Assembly (NCBI GenBank): GCA_032095175.1
Contig: DAMCZI010000039.1
Coordinates: forward strand, 1 to 42,455
Direction of reading: 5' to 3'
DNA: 42,455 bases
Source: DAMCZI01 sp032095175
GTDB lineage: Bacteria > Bacillota > Clostridia > Clostridiales > Caloramatoraceae
The translations under genes were made by a program, and so were the position numbers. This document shows, piece after piece, positions 17,307 to 25,700 of the stretch (positions are counted from its first letter, which is position 1; each line of letters opens with the position of its first letter). The notes under the pieces were generated by a model, which saw nothing but the letters and a program-made list of their open reading frames with translations, had not been told where the DNA came from and did not search any database.

Positions 17307-17774
17307 TTATACTTCCAGTACTTTTTCTAGTTGAATTATAAGAATTACTCCAAGTATGGCTGGAACTATCTGACCAATACATATACTTAAGGCAAGAATA
17401 TGATATGGAACTTTTAGTATCAAGGAAAGCCATGCTGGTACTATAAGCCCTGGACCTAATATTATTGGCAATGTAATAAACCATTTATTCAGCTTAAATC
17501 TCCTAATTAAATAAACAATTCCTGAGGTTATTATTCCCACAGCTATTCCACCAAAGATATCGAATATTCCAAGCCCTCCCATTAGAGTGTTGCTTAGAAG
17601 ATTGGCAATTCCCAGTGGAAGAATTAAAAATGGATAGATATAGCTTAAAGAATATAGTGCTGTTGCAATTCTAATCTGGTAAGCACCAAAGGCAAATCCC
17701 TGGGTGTAGAACATTATTACAATATACATTGCCATTACTATAGCTGAAATTGTAAGCTTTTTTATTGCTTTCAT
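17307..17774 (-). CDS. queT: QueT-family queuosine-precursor transporter (ECF S component)
   Basis: This 155-residue integral membrane protein has about five to six helices. It carries the family core FAFGAYQIRIATAL near residue 30 and a GIANLLSN...GIFDIFGG block near residues 56-78, as in QueT (COG4708/PF06177). QueT is the substrate-binding subunit of an energy-coupling-factor importer for preQ1 or a related queuosine precursor; the shared ECF ATPases are not in the window. Its start overlaps the stop of the activase gene by 4 bases, so it is the third gene of a tight operon. That operon opens with a preQ1-I-like riboswitch, which independently supports the assignment. Confidence 0.85.
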   Translation of the reverse strand: MKAIKKLTISAIVMAMYIVIMFYTQGFAFGAYQIRIATALYSLSYIYPFLILPLGIANLLSNTLMGGLGIFDIFGGIAVGIITSGIVYLIRRFKLNKWFITLPIILGPGLIVPAWLSLILKVPYHILALSICIGQIVPAILGVILIIQLEKVLEV

Positions 17775-18535
17775 TTTGATAACATCCTTTCTCCATATAT
17801 ACAGCAGCCTAAAGCCCCATTGAACTGAGGAAAATTTGGAATTATTACCTCATCATAATCATTTTTAAGATAGTGAACAAGGGAATTGTTACATGCAGCT
17901 CCTCCTGATAATACAAGGTTTCTTCCCTTAAATTTTATAAGGAGGGGTTTAAGCCTTTTATAAAGTGAGTAATTAACTCCAGCACATAAATTGTTTATAT
18001 GATTACCCTCTGCAATTTTTCCGATCAATTCTGATTCTGAAAAAACAGCACAGGTTGAGTTAAGTTCCACTGGATTTTCATAGTGCTTAAACATTTCATC
18101 GATGGATATTTCAAGTACCCCTGCCATATTTTCTAGATATCTGCCGCAGGATGCAGCACATTTTTCGTTAAGCTCAAGGTCTGTGATTACACCATTTTCA
18201 ACCTTCACTACCTTTACATCCTGGCCTCCGACATCTAGTAGGATGAAGTTTTTTAATCCTGTTTGATAAAGTGCCCCATAAACATGGGCTTTTATTTCAT
18301 TTATGGGTTTAAAGGTTTTTAAATCTATATTGTTTCTACCATATCCTGTGGAGATTGCAGCATCTATTCCTCCAACATCGAGCTTTCCCATATCAACAAT
18401 AACCTTTCCATCATATCTGCAGTAATTTCTGTAAAAGGACATGGTACTTATTTTAAACTTATTTACAACAGTTCCATCCTCCATTAAAGCTACCTTTACT
18501 TCACGACTGCCAAGATCTATTCCAAGTGTTCTCAT
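17771..18535 (-). CDS. HgdC/YjiL-type ATP-dependent activase of a 2-hydroxyacyl-CoA dehydratase-like enzyme
   Basis: This 254-residue protein belongs to the ASKHA ATPase activases (HgdC, BcrA/D, YjiL). ATP-site motifs are LGIDLGSREVKVAL at the N terminus, ILLDVGGQDVKVV near residue 105 and LVLSGGAACNNSLV near residue 215. The cysteines that in HgdC bind the bridging [4Fe-4S] cluster of the homodimer lie in KCAASCGRYLE and STCAVFSESE. Such activases use ATP to push one low-potential electron into the partner, here the HgdB-like protein encoded just upstream. The genes overlap by 4 bases (ATGA). The substrate is not known; the operon links it to queuosine. Confidence 0.9.
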   Translation of the reverse strand: MRTLGIDLGSREVKVALMEDGTVVNKFKISTMSFYRNYCRYDGKVIVDMGKLDVGGIDAAISTGYGRNNIDLKTFKPINEIKAHVYGALYQTGLKNFILLDVGGQDVKVVKVENGVITDLELNEKCAASCGRYLENMAGVLEISIDEMFKHYENPVELNSTCAVFSESELIGKIAEGNHINNLCAGVNYSLYKRLKPLLIKFKGRNLVLSGGAACNNSLVHYLKNDYDEVIIPNFPQFNGALGCCIYGERMLSK

Positions 18536-19533
18536 ATAATCCCTCCCTTCAAATCAATGAGCATATCGAGAAAAGCTTCGATTCTTAGCTTTGTCCTTGA
18601 ATCAAGTTTATTTAGCTTATCTCCCTCAATTGTAAGGATAGGAATGTCTATTTCCTTTTTAATTACTATATCTTCAACTGCTCTATAGCAAAATGCCTGG
18701 GTATAGTGAATTAAACCATCTAATTTCCTTTCTTCTATCTCTCTCTTTATCTCATTTAACCTGAATTCTATATCATAGGGATAGGTATAGTCATAATATT
18801 GTTCATAAATATCCTTTGCTTTATATGCCCTCGGGAAAGCAAATTCTCTTTGCACCTCGTTGTATACAAAGGAAGCATCAAACTTTTCAACATATTCATA
18901 TATGTCTGTCATCATTGGTGGAACTCCAATATATCCAAGTCTAAGCTTTTTATAGGAAGGTTTTCTTTGCTTTATCTCATTAAGCTTGAGGTAAAGCATG
19001 CTTTTAAATTCATCAATATCCCCATTTAAATCGCTAAACATCACTTGAAAAAGGTGATTTTCAAATCCTGAAGCCCTTCCATAGGTATATGTTTCTTTAT
19101 CTATTTCTCTGGCAAGCTCCCTTAATTCATTAAGCCCTTTTCTTATTTCCTCCATACTTTCAAAGGCAACGTTTAAACTTTTCATTAAATCATTAATGGA
19201 TTTTTTAACATCATCAACTGTATGATTATGTGGATAGGCAAAGGGAATTACATTTACACCCTTAAGCTTTAAAACTTCTATTAATGCCTTTGTATTAGAG
19301 CAGTCTCCTTCAACAACTCCAATTATTTCTTTTATATCATTATGGATGCATGCTCCATATATTCCTTTTATCCAGGCACACATACTTTTAGGGAATCCAT
19401 CTCTTTCAGCAGTATCAATATAATCGGTGTAATTGCCTGATGTTACAAAAAGGTTGTTTAAATCAACAACTCTGTATTTAGCTGCAAGCAAAACCTCAAT
19501 TGGCAAAGTGGTTGTTATTCCAATGGTTTTCAT
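18532..19533 (-). CDS. HgdB/YjiM-like Fe-S protein (double-cubane-cluster type candidate)
   Basis: This 333-residue protein resembles the B/D subunits of 2-hydroxyacyl-CoA dehydratases and stand-alone partners such as YjiM. Conserved-type cysteines are C52 (SMCAWIKG), C62, C78 (EGDCSNTKAL) and one near residue 291 (QAFCYRAVED). Single HgdB-like proteins paired with an activase can hold double-cubane clusters and reduce small molecules at very low potential. The start ATG at 19533 follows GGAGGT; a longer frame has no ribosome site. It is the first gene of the riboswitch operon with the activase and QueT. No second subunit is present, so it is probably not a classic dehydratase. A role in queuosine metabolism is an inference. 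Confidence 0.82.
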   Translation of the reverse strand: MKTIGITTTLPIEVLLAAKYRVVDLNNLFVTSGNYTDYIDTAERDGFPKSMCAWIKGIYGACIHNDIKEIIGVVEGDCSNTKALIEVLKLKGVNVIPFAYPHNHTVDDVKKSINDLMKSLNVAFESMEEIRKGLNELRELAREIDKETYTYGRASGFENHLFQVMFSDLNGDIDEFKSMLYLKLNEIKQRKPSYKKLRLGYIGVPPMMTDIYEYVEKFDASFVYNEVQREFAFPRAYKAKDIYEQYYDYTYPYDIEFRLNEIKREIEERKLDGLIHYTQAFCYRAVEDIVIKKEIDIPILTIEGDKLNKLDSRTKLRIEAFLDMLIDLKGGII

Positions 19534-19559
19534 AAGCACCTCCATAGTTTTTAGCAAAT

Positions 19560-19581
19560 AAAAAAGGGCCCACTGGCCCTT
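19560..19581 (-). terminator. Leader terminator of the preQ1 riboswitch
   Basis: On the minus strand AAAGGGCC-AGT-GGGCCCTTT is followed by a T-run, 30 bases before the first ribosome site. Its 3' arm GGCCC can also pair with GGGCC just after the aptamer tail, giving a possible antiterminator. Confidence 0.85.
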
Positions 19582-19605
19582 TGTATATTCAAGAAAATAA
19601 AAATA

Positions 19606-19670
19606 AGCTATCCTAACCGATAGCTGGCCCGTAGTTTTATTTATAGACAGGATGGTTACGAACTGTCTGT
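19606..19670 (-). promoter_or_regulatory. preQ1-I-like riboswitch aptamer plus second hairpin
   Basis: On the minus strand the stem AGACAG/CUGUCU closes a 12-nt loop UUCGUAACCAUC. An A-rich strand AUAAAUAAAA and CUACGG follow. Loop CGUA can pair with tail UACG, making the H-type pseudoknot of class I preQ1 aptamers. The closing G-C pair, first loop U and last loop C match the ligand-contact positions of the Bacillus queC aptamer as I recall it. A second hairpin (AGCUAUC-GGUUAG-GAUAGCU) follows, then the leader terminator. The operon encodes QueT, the usual preQ1-controlled transporter. Confidence 0.78.
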
Positions 19671-19694
19671 TATTAACTTAGTAAATTCAAAATA

Positions 19695-19723
19695 AGAATA
19701 TCACAAAAACTGAAAATGGGCAA
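19695..19723 (-). promoter_or_regulatory. Promoter of the riboswitch-queT operon
   Basis: On the minus strand TTGCCC (19723-19718), a 17-base spacer and TATTCT (19700-19695) with TG one base before the -10 form an extended promoter. Transcription would start about 20 bases before the aptamer stem. Confidence 0.65.
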
Positions 19724-19804
19724 TTGGAAATGTTTAAAAACCTTTTATATGGAGATAACTATTAGATGTGCAACGATAAAATAAATGTGTATTTGTTTTG
19801 TTAT

Positions 19805-19918
19805 ATTAGTCGCATTAAGGATTTTATACTGGGAGTTGTGCGATTAATGAATCAAGTAGTATGATTTGGCACAAATGCTTAGGGGCGAACAGTGTAGAAC
19901 CATTTATGCGAAACATAT
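19805..19918 (+). repeat. Hairpin repeat family A, copy 3
   Basis: Hairpin 1 has arms ATTAGTCGCA and TGCGATTAAT. Hairpin 2 ends in CATTTATGCGAAACATAT, but its left arm has drifted (TTTGGCACAAATG). The loop reads CTTAGGGGCGAACAGTGTAG. It lies directly before the rubrerythrin gene and would be in its 5' leader if transcription starts further upstream. Confidence 0.85.
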
Positions 19919-19959
19919 AGAATGAAAAGTAAATCAATATTTAGAAAGGAGTGATTAAA

Positions 19960-20514
19960 ATGTCTGTACAAAATGTTATGACTGCAGATTTTTTACGTTC
20001 AGCTTATGGTGGGGAGAGCATGGCCCATATGCGCTACCTAATATGGGGAAGCATTGCCGAAAAAGAAGGATTTACAAACATTGGAAGGCTATTTAAAGCT
20101 ATTGCATATGCTGAGCAAGTCCATGCAGATAATCATTTTAGAGAATTAAAGGATTTAAAGAGTGTTCATACTGTTACTGCAGGAGCAGTATTTGGAGCAG
20201 GTACTCTTGTTGAAAATCTACAGGGGGCTATAAATGGTGAACTGCATGAAATTGAGCAAATGTACCCTGTATATCTGCAGACAGCAGAATTTCAAAATGA
20301 AAAGGGCGCTAAAAAATCCTTCCATTTTGCACTAGAGGCTGAAAAAATCCATGCAGATTTGTTTAAAAAAGCCCAAGATGAAGCAAAAGAAGGCAAGGAT
20401 ATGCAGTTTTCAGCTGTAAATGTTTGTCCTGTATGTGGCCATACCATAATAGGAGATGCCCCGGATAAATGCCCGATTTGCGGAACTAAAAAGGAAATGT
20501 ACAGGGCATTTTAA
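19960..20514 (+). CDS. rbr: Rubrerythrin
   Basis: This 184-residue protein is a peroxide-reducing non-haem di-iron protein of anaerobes. A ferritin-like four-helix domain carries the iron ligands in GGESMAH, EQVHADNH, GELHEIE and LEAEKIHADLF. The C-terminal rubredoxin domain has CPVCG (about residue 152) and CPICG (about residue 168). The start is the ATG after AAGGAG with 8 bases spacing, not the GTG inside that site. It is monocistronic with a strong terminator. No PerR box was recognised. A family A repeat forms the upstream spacer. Confidence 0.95.
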   Translation: MSVQNVMTADFLRSAYGGESMAHMRYLIWGSIAEKEGFTNIGRLFKAIAYAEQVHADNHFRELKDLKSVHTVTAGAVFGAGTLVENLQGAINGELHEIEQMYPVYLQTAEFQNEKGAKKSFHFALEAEKIHADLFKKAQDEAKEGKDMQFSAVNVCPVCGHTIIGDAPDKCPICGTKKEMYRAF

Positions 20515-20524
20515 GTAGATCTTA

Positions 20525-20586
20525 AACAGAATAATAAAGGATGGTTTTTGAAATCAATTACAAGAACCATCCTTTATTATTCTGTT
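20525..20586. terminator. Strong bidirectional terminator after rubrerythrin
   Basis: A perfect stem of over 20 bp (AACAGAATAATAAAGGATGG and its complement) closes around TTGAAATCAATTACAAG. It separates converging genes. Confidence 0.92.
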
Positions 20587-20588
20587 AT

Positions 20589-21392
20589 TTATAAAGTTTT
20601 ATTACTAAAAATATTTTCTTTTATAGCTTTGATAACACCTTTTTCTGTGTTGCTGCTTGCGATAAAGTTAGCATGTTTTTTTACACCATCAGGGGCATTT
20701 TCCATTGCATAGCTGTAGTATGCTTCCTTTAGCATTTCAACATCGTTAAAGTAGTCGCCGAAGACCATGGTTTCTTCCTTTGTTATTTTGAATTTATCCT
20801 GAACAAGCTTTAATGCTATTCCCTTATTAGCTTCTTTGTTATATAAATCTAGCCATATTTCTCCGGAGACAGATACTGCTATCTTATCCTTCCATTTTGG
20901 ATAAAGATATTTATTTGAATTGCTGCTTGCACCCTTTGTATCTAATACAGCTATTTTTATGACTTCATCTTCTATATTTTCAAGATTATCAACTATTGTA
21001 TATCGTGCATAATATTTTTCTACTTCCGCTAAAACATCCTCAGATGGTGGATTTATTATATATGCTGAATTTTTTCCACATAAAACTAAAAAAACACCAG
21101 GGATATCTTTGCAATCCCTTATTATTTCCTCTACATACCTCTTGTTTATCACAACAGAGTAAAGTTCCTCTCCTTTATATACTACTATCGTACCATTTTC
21201 GGCAATGTATATAATATTATCGCTGACATCTTCAAAGTTTGCTATTAACTTATAATATTGCCTTCCACTTGCTACAACAAACTTAATGTCCATTTCCATG
21301 AGCTTTTTAAAAACTTCGAAAAATTCCTTGTCTATTTTGCCCTTTTGATTTAGCAAGGTTCCATCCATATCACTTACAATTAACTTTATCAT
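20589..21392 (-). CDS. Cof-type HAD-family phosphatase
   Basis: This 267-residue soluble phosphatase of the HAD IIB (Cof/YidA) group has the nucleophile motif VSDMDGTLLN at residues 5-14. VVASGRQY lies near residue 40, a capped insertion domain follows, and MVFGDYFNDVEML near residue 215 holds the metal ligands. Members remove phosphate from sugar phosphates, FMN or phospholipid precursors with low specificity, so no substrate is assigned. It is monocistronic and converges on rubrerythrin. Confidence 0.92.
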   Translation of the reverse strand: MIKLIVSDMDGTLLNQKGKIDKEFFEVFKKLMEMDIKFVVASGRQYYKLIANFEDVSDNIIYIAENGTIVVYKGEELYSVVINKRYVEEIIRDCKDIPGVFLVLCGKNSAYIINPPSEDVLAEVEKYYARYTIVDNLENIEDEVIKIAVLDTKGASSNSNKYLYPKWKDKIAVSVSGEIWLDLYNKEANKGIALKLVQDKFKITKEETMVFGDYFNDVEMLKEAYYSYAMENAPDGVKKHANFIASSNTEKGVIKAIKENIFSNKTL

Positions 21393-21484
21393 TATATATT
21401 GCTCCTTATTTTAGAATTAAGATGATATAAATTTTTAACAGCTTAATTATACTTGGTTCTACAATAACAATCAAATTTGTAGAT

Positions 21485-21600
21485 ATATATAAATTAAAAA
21501 TTCTATTACATTTTGTCTTTTTAAACATCCTAAGGTCGGACTAATACTGTAAGGCTGTTTAAAAAAACAAAATGTAAAGAATTTTACGACTTATATATAG
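21485..21600. repeat. Long-hairpin repeat family B, copy 2
   Basis: Second copy of the family B palindrome. Its stem is longer than in copy 1: AAAATTCTATTACATTTTG pairs with CAAAATGTAAAGAATTTT, plus AAACA/TGTTT and outer TATAAATT/ACTTATATA. The loop is TCCTAAGGTCGGACTAATAC. Several differences from copy 1 lie in the loop or keep pairing. Confidence 0.85.
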
Positions 21601-21929
21601 CTGATATATATAGAATTCTTCAGTTATGTATATATAGTTCCCAACATAATCATTTATAGTAAAATTCAATATTATTTAAAAAATATTCCTTGAATGTTAT
21701 AAAATATATAGACAAGCTATTTTGATGTGATAATATTAAATTAAATGATAGAATAGACGCAGTTCAAATCGAATATTCAACGATGCTGGTATTTTGTGTA
21801 TAAATAAGACACGTCGCTAGTTTTTGTTTCAAAATAAGTTTCAGTTATTAAATATATAATGGTAGAATAATAAAATTTGATAATTCTTATAAGACGAATA
21901 TGATAGGCTTTTGTGCAATTTTTTAGAGA
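21601..21929. other. AT-rich spacer before the GGDEF-EAL gene
   Basis: The spacer from 21393 holds repeat B copy 2 and then about 330 bases without an open frame or clear hairpin. A candidate promoter TTGATA-N16-TATGAT (21877-21904) points to the GGDEF-EAL gene. I see no c-di-GMP riboswitch or other known RNA. Confidence 0.5.
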
Positions 21930-21944
21930 GTGTGGGATTTACTT

Positions 21945-24900
21945 ATGAAAATAAAATGGGTAAAGTACTTTGTTGTTTTAATCTTAATATTAACAACTAA
22001 GACGGCATTTGCAAGTAGAGAACCAATAATTTATCAATCAGAGATTAATTACCCTCCTTATAAGTTTGAAAGCAATGGCTATTTTACGGGCTTTGATATA
22101 GATATATCGAATATGATTTTTAATAATGAAAATTCTGTATTAAAGATATCTGTGGATTCATGGGAAAATGTTTATGAGAGATTAAAAAAAGGTGAAATTG
22201 ATACATGTGGGATGCTGGTGGTAAATGAAGATAGAAAAAAGGATATACTTTACTCAAAACCCTTATTTAAAACATATACTGCAGCTTATACAAGAAAGAG
22301 TTTCCAAAAGGTAAACCTTGATAATATTAATAACTTCGTTATTGGTGTTGGAAAAAATCAATATTCGGAGAGATTGGTAAAGCATGAATTAGGAATTGAA
22401 AAATATAGAACCTATATAACAATTGATGATGCTCTCAATGCTTTAAAAAATGGAGAAATTGATGTGCTTTTCGAAAATCAAGAAGTAGTTAATTACCTTA
22501 TTGTTGGAAAGGGTTTAAAGGGAGAAATTATTCATCAGCTTAGCAACCTTTATCCGCAGAATGTTGCATATGGCTTTAGTAAATCAAGGGCAGATCTTGT
22601 GGAGTATACTAATAATAAAATAGATGAAATAAGAAAATCAGGAATATTTGAGGAAGTTAATGAAAAATATTTTTTTAGAAAATCTGATTTTTATAGAGAG
22701 CACAGAAGAAATAATATAATCCTTGCAGCATCAGCAGGTTTACTTGCTTTGTTATTGGTTTTTATATCCTTGAGGATATATATCAAAAAACTGAGTAAGA
22801 GGCTTTATAACGAAAAAGAATTGACTGATGATATTATTGATAACACAACTATTGTTATAATTGCTGTTGATAAGAACAAGAATATATTTAAGTGTAATAA
22901 AAATATAGAAAAATTTGGACTCAGCATTAATCAGATAATTAATAAAAAGTACAGCACCCTTAGGAATATAAATAAAAGCTACAGCTTTATTGTAAGAATG
23001 TTTGATAGAGCGATGAAGTTGGATTTGATTAATAATGAGGAGGTTCAAGTTGAAAAGCAGGATGGTAAAAGCTTTGTTTATTCCTTTAGAACAAGTGTAA
23101 TATATGATTCCGATGGAAAGCCTGATTTATTTTTACTTGCAGGCATAGATACTACAGAAAGCAAAGAATATGAATACAAGCTACAGCAGAGCTATAATGA
23201 ACTGGAAGCTACATATGAGGAATTAGTTGCTACAGAGGAAGAGCTAAAGGAGCAGTATGATGAATTGGCTATTGGCCAGGAAAAATTGAGATTTAGTGAG
23301 GAACGATTCAGACTGGCTACAGAGGCGGCTAATGACATAATATGGGAGGAAAATCCCAGTATCCAAACAGCATATTATTCTGATAGATGGTATGAAATTC
23401 TTGGCTATCCTAAAAATGAAGAGGATACTTCGAACCAGATGTGGGAGAAGCTAGTACACCCTGACGATAATGCAAAAGTTGAAACTGCTATGAATAACCA
23501 CTTTGATGGAAATGCACCATTTTATAAGTGTGAATACCGTTTAAAAGCGGAAAGTGGAGAATATAAATGGTTTTTATCCAAGGGAAAGGCTTTAAAAAAT
23601 TCTAATGGTGATATTATTAGGTTTATTGGCAGCTCCACAGATATTACAGAAATTAAAAACTACCAGCTTAAATTACAAAAGCTTGCCTATAGGGATGCTC
23701 TAACAGGCCTACCTAATAAAGCTTCCTTTAAAGAAGATTTTGAAAGGGCGATTAGTGGAGATAATACTGCTGCTCTGTTATACATAGATATGGATAATTT
23801 TAAATATATAAACGACACTATGGGACACTCAAATGGAGATAAGGTTCTGCAGAGGACTGGAAAAGAAATTGCTAACCTGATTGGTGAACATGGAATTGTA
23901 TATAGACTTGGAGGAGATGAATTTAGTGTAATTTCTTGTGGGATTAAAAATAGACAAGAGGTTGAGAGGATTGCAGACAGCATTTTGGAAGGCTTTAAGA
24001 GACCTTTTAGTATTCAAGGTGCTTTTATAAATATATCATTAAGTATTGGTATCTCTATTTATCCCTGGGATTCAAAGTTGGATGAAGATTTAATCGTATA
24101 TTCAGATATAGCAATGTATAAGTCTAAGGAATTGGGAAAAGGAAAATATACATTTTATAATGAATCCATGCGTGAGGCTATTGAAAGAAGAATAATGATA
24201 GAAAAACACTTGAGAGAAGCAATAGATAACAATGAATTGTATCTTCACTATCAACCTCAATTTGACATTAAAACAGGAAAAATTGATGGTTTCGAGGCAT
24301 TGTTAAGATGGAATAGCTCAGATCTAGGTTTTGTGCCTCCATTATCCTTCATTAAGATTGCAGAGGAGAGCCAATTAATTATCCCTATAGGAGAATGGAT
24401 TTTAAAAACAGCATGCTTGTTTTTAAAGAGTCTTCAAGAAAAGGGCTATAATGATTATAGGATATCTGTTAATATATCGATAGTACAGCTTATACAGGAA
24501 AATTTTGTGGAGCGTGTTCTTGAGATATTAAAGGATGTTGGAATTCCTGAAAAATTCCTTGAGCTGGAGATTACAGAATCCATTCTTATGGAGTCCTTTG
24601 AACGTTTGAACCACAAGCTTGAAATTTTGAGATCAAAGGGCATTCGAATTGCTCTTGATGATTTTGGAACAGGGTATTCATCGTTAAGCTATCTAAGAAA
24701 ATTAAAGGTAAATACATTAAAAATTGATAAAGCCTTTATTAATGATATTTTAATAAATGATGAAAGTAAAGCATTGACGACTACAATTATAGATATCGGC
24801 CATAAGGTAAACCTTGAGGTAATAGCAGAAGGTGTAGAAGACAAAAAACAGCTTGAATTCCTGACAAGCAACAGATGTGATAAGATACAGGGATTTCTGT

Positions 24901-24962
24901 TTAGCAAGCCGGTTTCAGAACAGGAAATATTGAATATGCTTGGGAATGAGAAAAAGAATTAA
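21945..24962 (+). CDS. Membrane c-di-GMP enzyme: SBP3-PAS-PAS-GGDEF-EAL
   Basis: This protein is 1005 residues long. A signal peptide (about 1-24) leads a periplasmic-type SBP_bac_3 domain (30-245, with YPPYKFESNGYFTGFDIDIS) that would sense an amino acid outside the cell. A membrane helix at about 258-283 leads to two PAS domains (about 300-405 and 465-590) joined by a coiled coil. The GGDEF motif is intact at 656-660. In the EAL domain, E784 is the EAL glutamate, and VNIS, LEITES, LDDFGTGYSS, LKIDK, AEGVE and QGFLFSKP keep the catalytic residues. Both activities look possible, so the direction cannot be told. The ATG at 21945 follows a weak GGGA. Confidence 0.92.
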   Translation: MKIKWVKYFVVLILILTTKTAFASREPIIYQSEINYPPYKFESNGYFTGFDIDISNMIFNNENSVLKISVDSWENVYERLKKGEIDTCGMLVVNEDRKKDILYSKPLFKTYTAAYTRKSFQKVNLDNINNFVIGVGKNQYSERLVKHELGIEKYRTYITIDDALNALKNGEIDVLFENQEVVNYLIVGKGLKGEIIHQLSNLYPQNVAYGFSKSRADLVEYTNNKIDEIRKSGIFEEVNEKYFFRKSDFYREHRRNNIILAASAGLLALLLVFISLRIYIKKLSKRLYNEKELTDDIIDNTTIVIIAVDKNKNIFKCNKNIEKFGLSINQIINKKYSTLRNINKSYSFIVRMFDRAMKLDLINNEEVQVEKQDGKSFVYSFRTSVIYDSDGKPDLFLLAGIDTTESKEYEYKLQQSYNELEATYEELVATEEELKEQYDELAIGQEKLRFSEERFRLATEAANDIIWEENPSIQTAYYSDRWYEILGYPKNEEDTSNQMWEKLVHPDDNAKVETAMNNHFDGNAPFYKCEYRLKAESGEYKWFLSKGKALKNSNGDIIRFIGSSTDITEIKNYQLKLQKLAYRDALTGLPNKASFKEDFERAISGDNTAALLYIDMDNFKYINDTMGHSNGDKVLQRTGKEIANLIGEHGIVYRLGGDEFSVISCGIKNRQEVERIADSILEGFKRPFSIQGAFINISLSIGISIYPWDSKLDEDLIVYSDIAMYKSKELGKGKYTFYNESMREAIERRIMIEKHLREAIDNNELYLHYQPQFDIKTGKIDGFEALLRWNSSDLGFVPPLSFIKIAEESQLIIPIGEWILKTACLFLKSLQEKGYNDYRISVNISIVQLIQENFVERVLEILKDVGIPEKFLELEITESILMESFERLNHKLEILRSKGIRIALDDFGTGYSSLSYLRKLKVNTLKIDKAFINDILINDESKALTTTIIDIGHKVNLEVIAEGVEDKKQLEFLTSNRCDKIQGFLFSKPVSEQEILNMLGNEKKN

Positions 24963-25004
24963 AAGAAATGGATTCATTGATTATTCAGTGAATCCATTTC
25001 TTTT
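24961..25004 (+). terminator. Terminator after the GGDEF-EAL gene
   Basis: AAAAGAAATGGATTCA and its complement pair around TTGATTATTCAG. A T-run is included in the 3' arm. Confidence 0.88.
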
Positions 25005-25128
25005 ATTGTAAAAATAAAAGATAAAGTACAAGGATTTAACATGTTTAATTGTTATTGTATCAGTTATAGAATATAATATAATAATAAATTAATTTAAGTA
25101 TACATAATGATAGATGGGGGGATATTTT

Positions 25129-25689
25129 ATGAAGAAATTAAAGGGATGGGTTATTGGCTTAGTTATTATTGCAGTTTTGGCACTATTGTGTGCAGGTACA
25201 TACAATAGTCTTGTATCCTATGATGAAAAGACAAAGGAGTCATACAGCCAGATTCAAAATCAGCTGCAGAGAAGACTTGATTTAATACCTAACCTCGTTA
25301 ACACAGTTAAAGGATATGCTTCACATGAGAAGGAAATTATGGAGAGCTTGGCGAATGCAAGGGCAAATCTTGCAGGAGCTAAAACTATAAATGAGCAGGC
25401 AGCTGCAAATCAAGAATTAAGCAATGCCTTAAGTAGACTTCTTGTAGTTGTCGAAAACTATCCAACACTTAAGGCAGATGAGAATTTTAAACAGCTTATG
25501 GATGAGCTTGCTGGAACTGAAAATAGAATAGCAGTTGCGAGGAAGGACTATAATGGAGTGGTTAAGGAATACAATGTGAAGGTAAAAAGATTCCCAACAG
25601 TTATATTCGCAAGACTGTTTGGATTTAATGAAAAGCCATATTTTGAAGCATCACCTGAGGCACAAAAGGCTCCTGAAGTTAAGTTTTAG
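25129..25689 (+). CDS. lemA: LemA family protein
   Basis: This 186-residue protein has one N-terminal membrane anchor (residues 7-25) and a long helical-bundle domain. It carries the LemA core YSQIQNQLQRRLDLIPNLVNTVKGYASHE and ARANLAGA near residues 35-85. The C-terminal stretch includes FARLFGFNEKPYFEA. Start choice: the second ATG lies after GGGGGG at a good spacing; the first overlaps it. LemA is often paired, as here, with a TPM-domain protein 11 bases downstream. The pair's function is not settled and membrane maintenance is suspected. Confidence 0.93.
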   Translation: MKKLKGWVIGLVIIAVLALLCAGTYNSLVSYDEKTKESYSQIQNQLQRRLDLIPNLVNTVKGYASHEKEIMESLANARANLAGAKTINEQAAANQELSNALSRLLVVVENYPTLKADENFKQLMDELAGTENRIAVARKDYNGVVKEYNVKVKRFPTVIFARLFGFNEKPYFEASPEAQKAPEVKF

Positions 25690-25700
25690 GAGGAATTTGA

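Noticed and set aside
17179..17484. Minus-strand frame of 101 codons with many serines and tyrosines
   Set aside because: It overlaps the ends of the protease and queT genes and the terminator between them. queT in another frame has clear membrane-protein homology.
18532..19533. Classic 2-hydroxyacyl-CoA dehydratase or benzoyl-CoA reductase
   Set aside because: The second dehydratase subunit, CoA-transferase and acyl-CoA dehydrogenase genes are absent; a single HgdB-like protein with an activase fits the double-cubane type better.
19645..19668. The AGACAG/CTGTCT hairpin as a terminator
   Set aside because: There is no T-run after it. The A-rich tail and pseudoknot strand fit a preQ1 aptamer, and a true terminator lies further on.
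21601..21929. c-di-GMP riboswitch before the GGDEF-EAL gene
   Set aside because: I searched by eye for conserved GEMM cores and found none; the stretch is plain AT-rich spacer.
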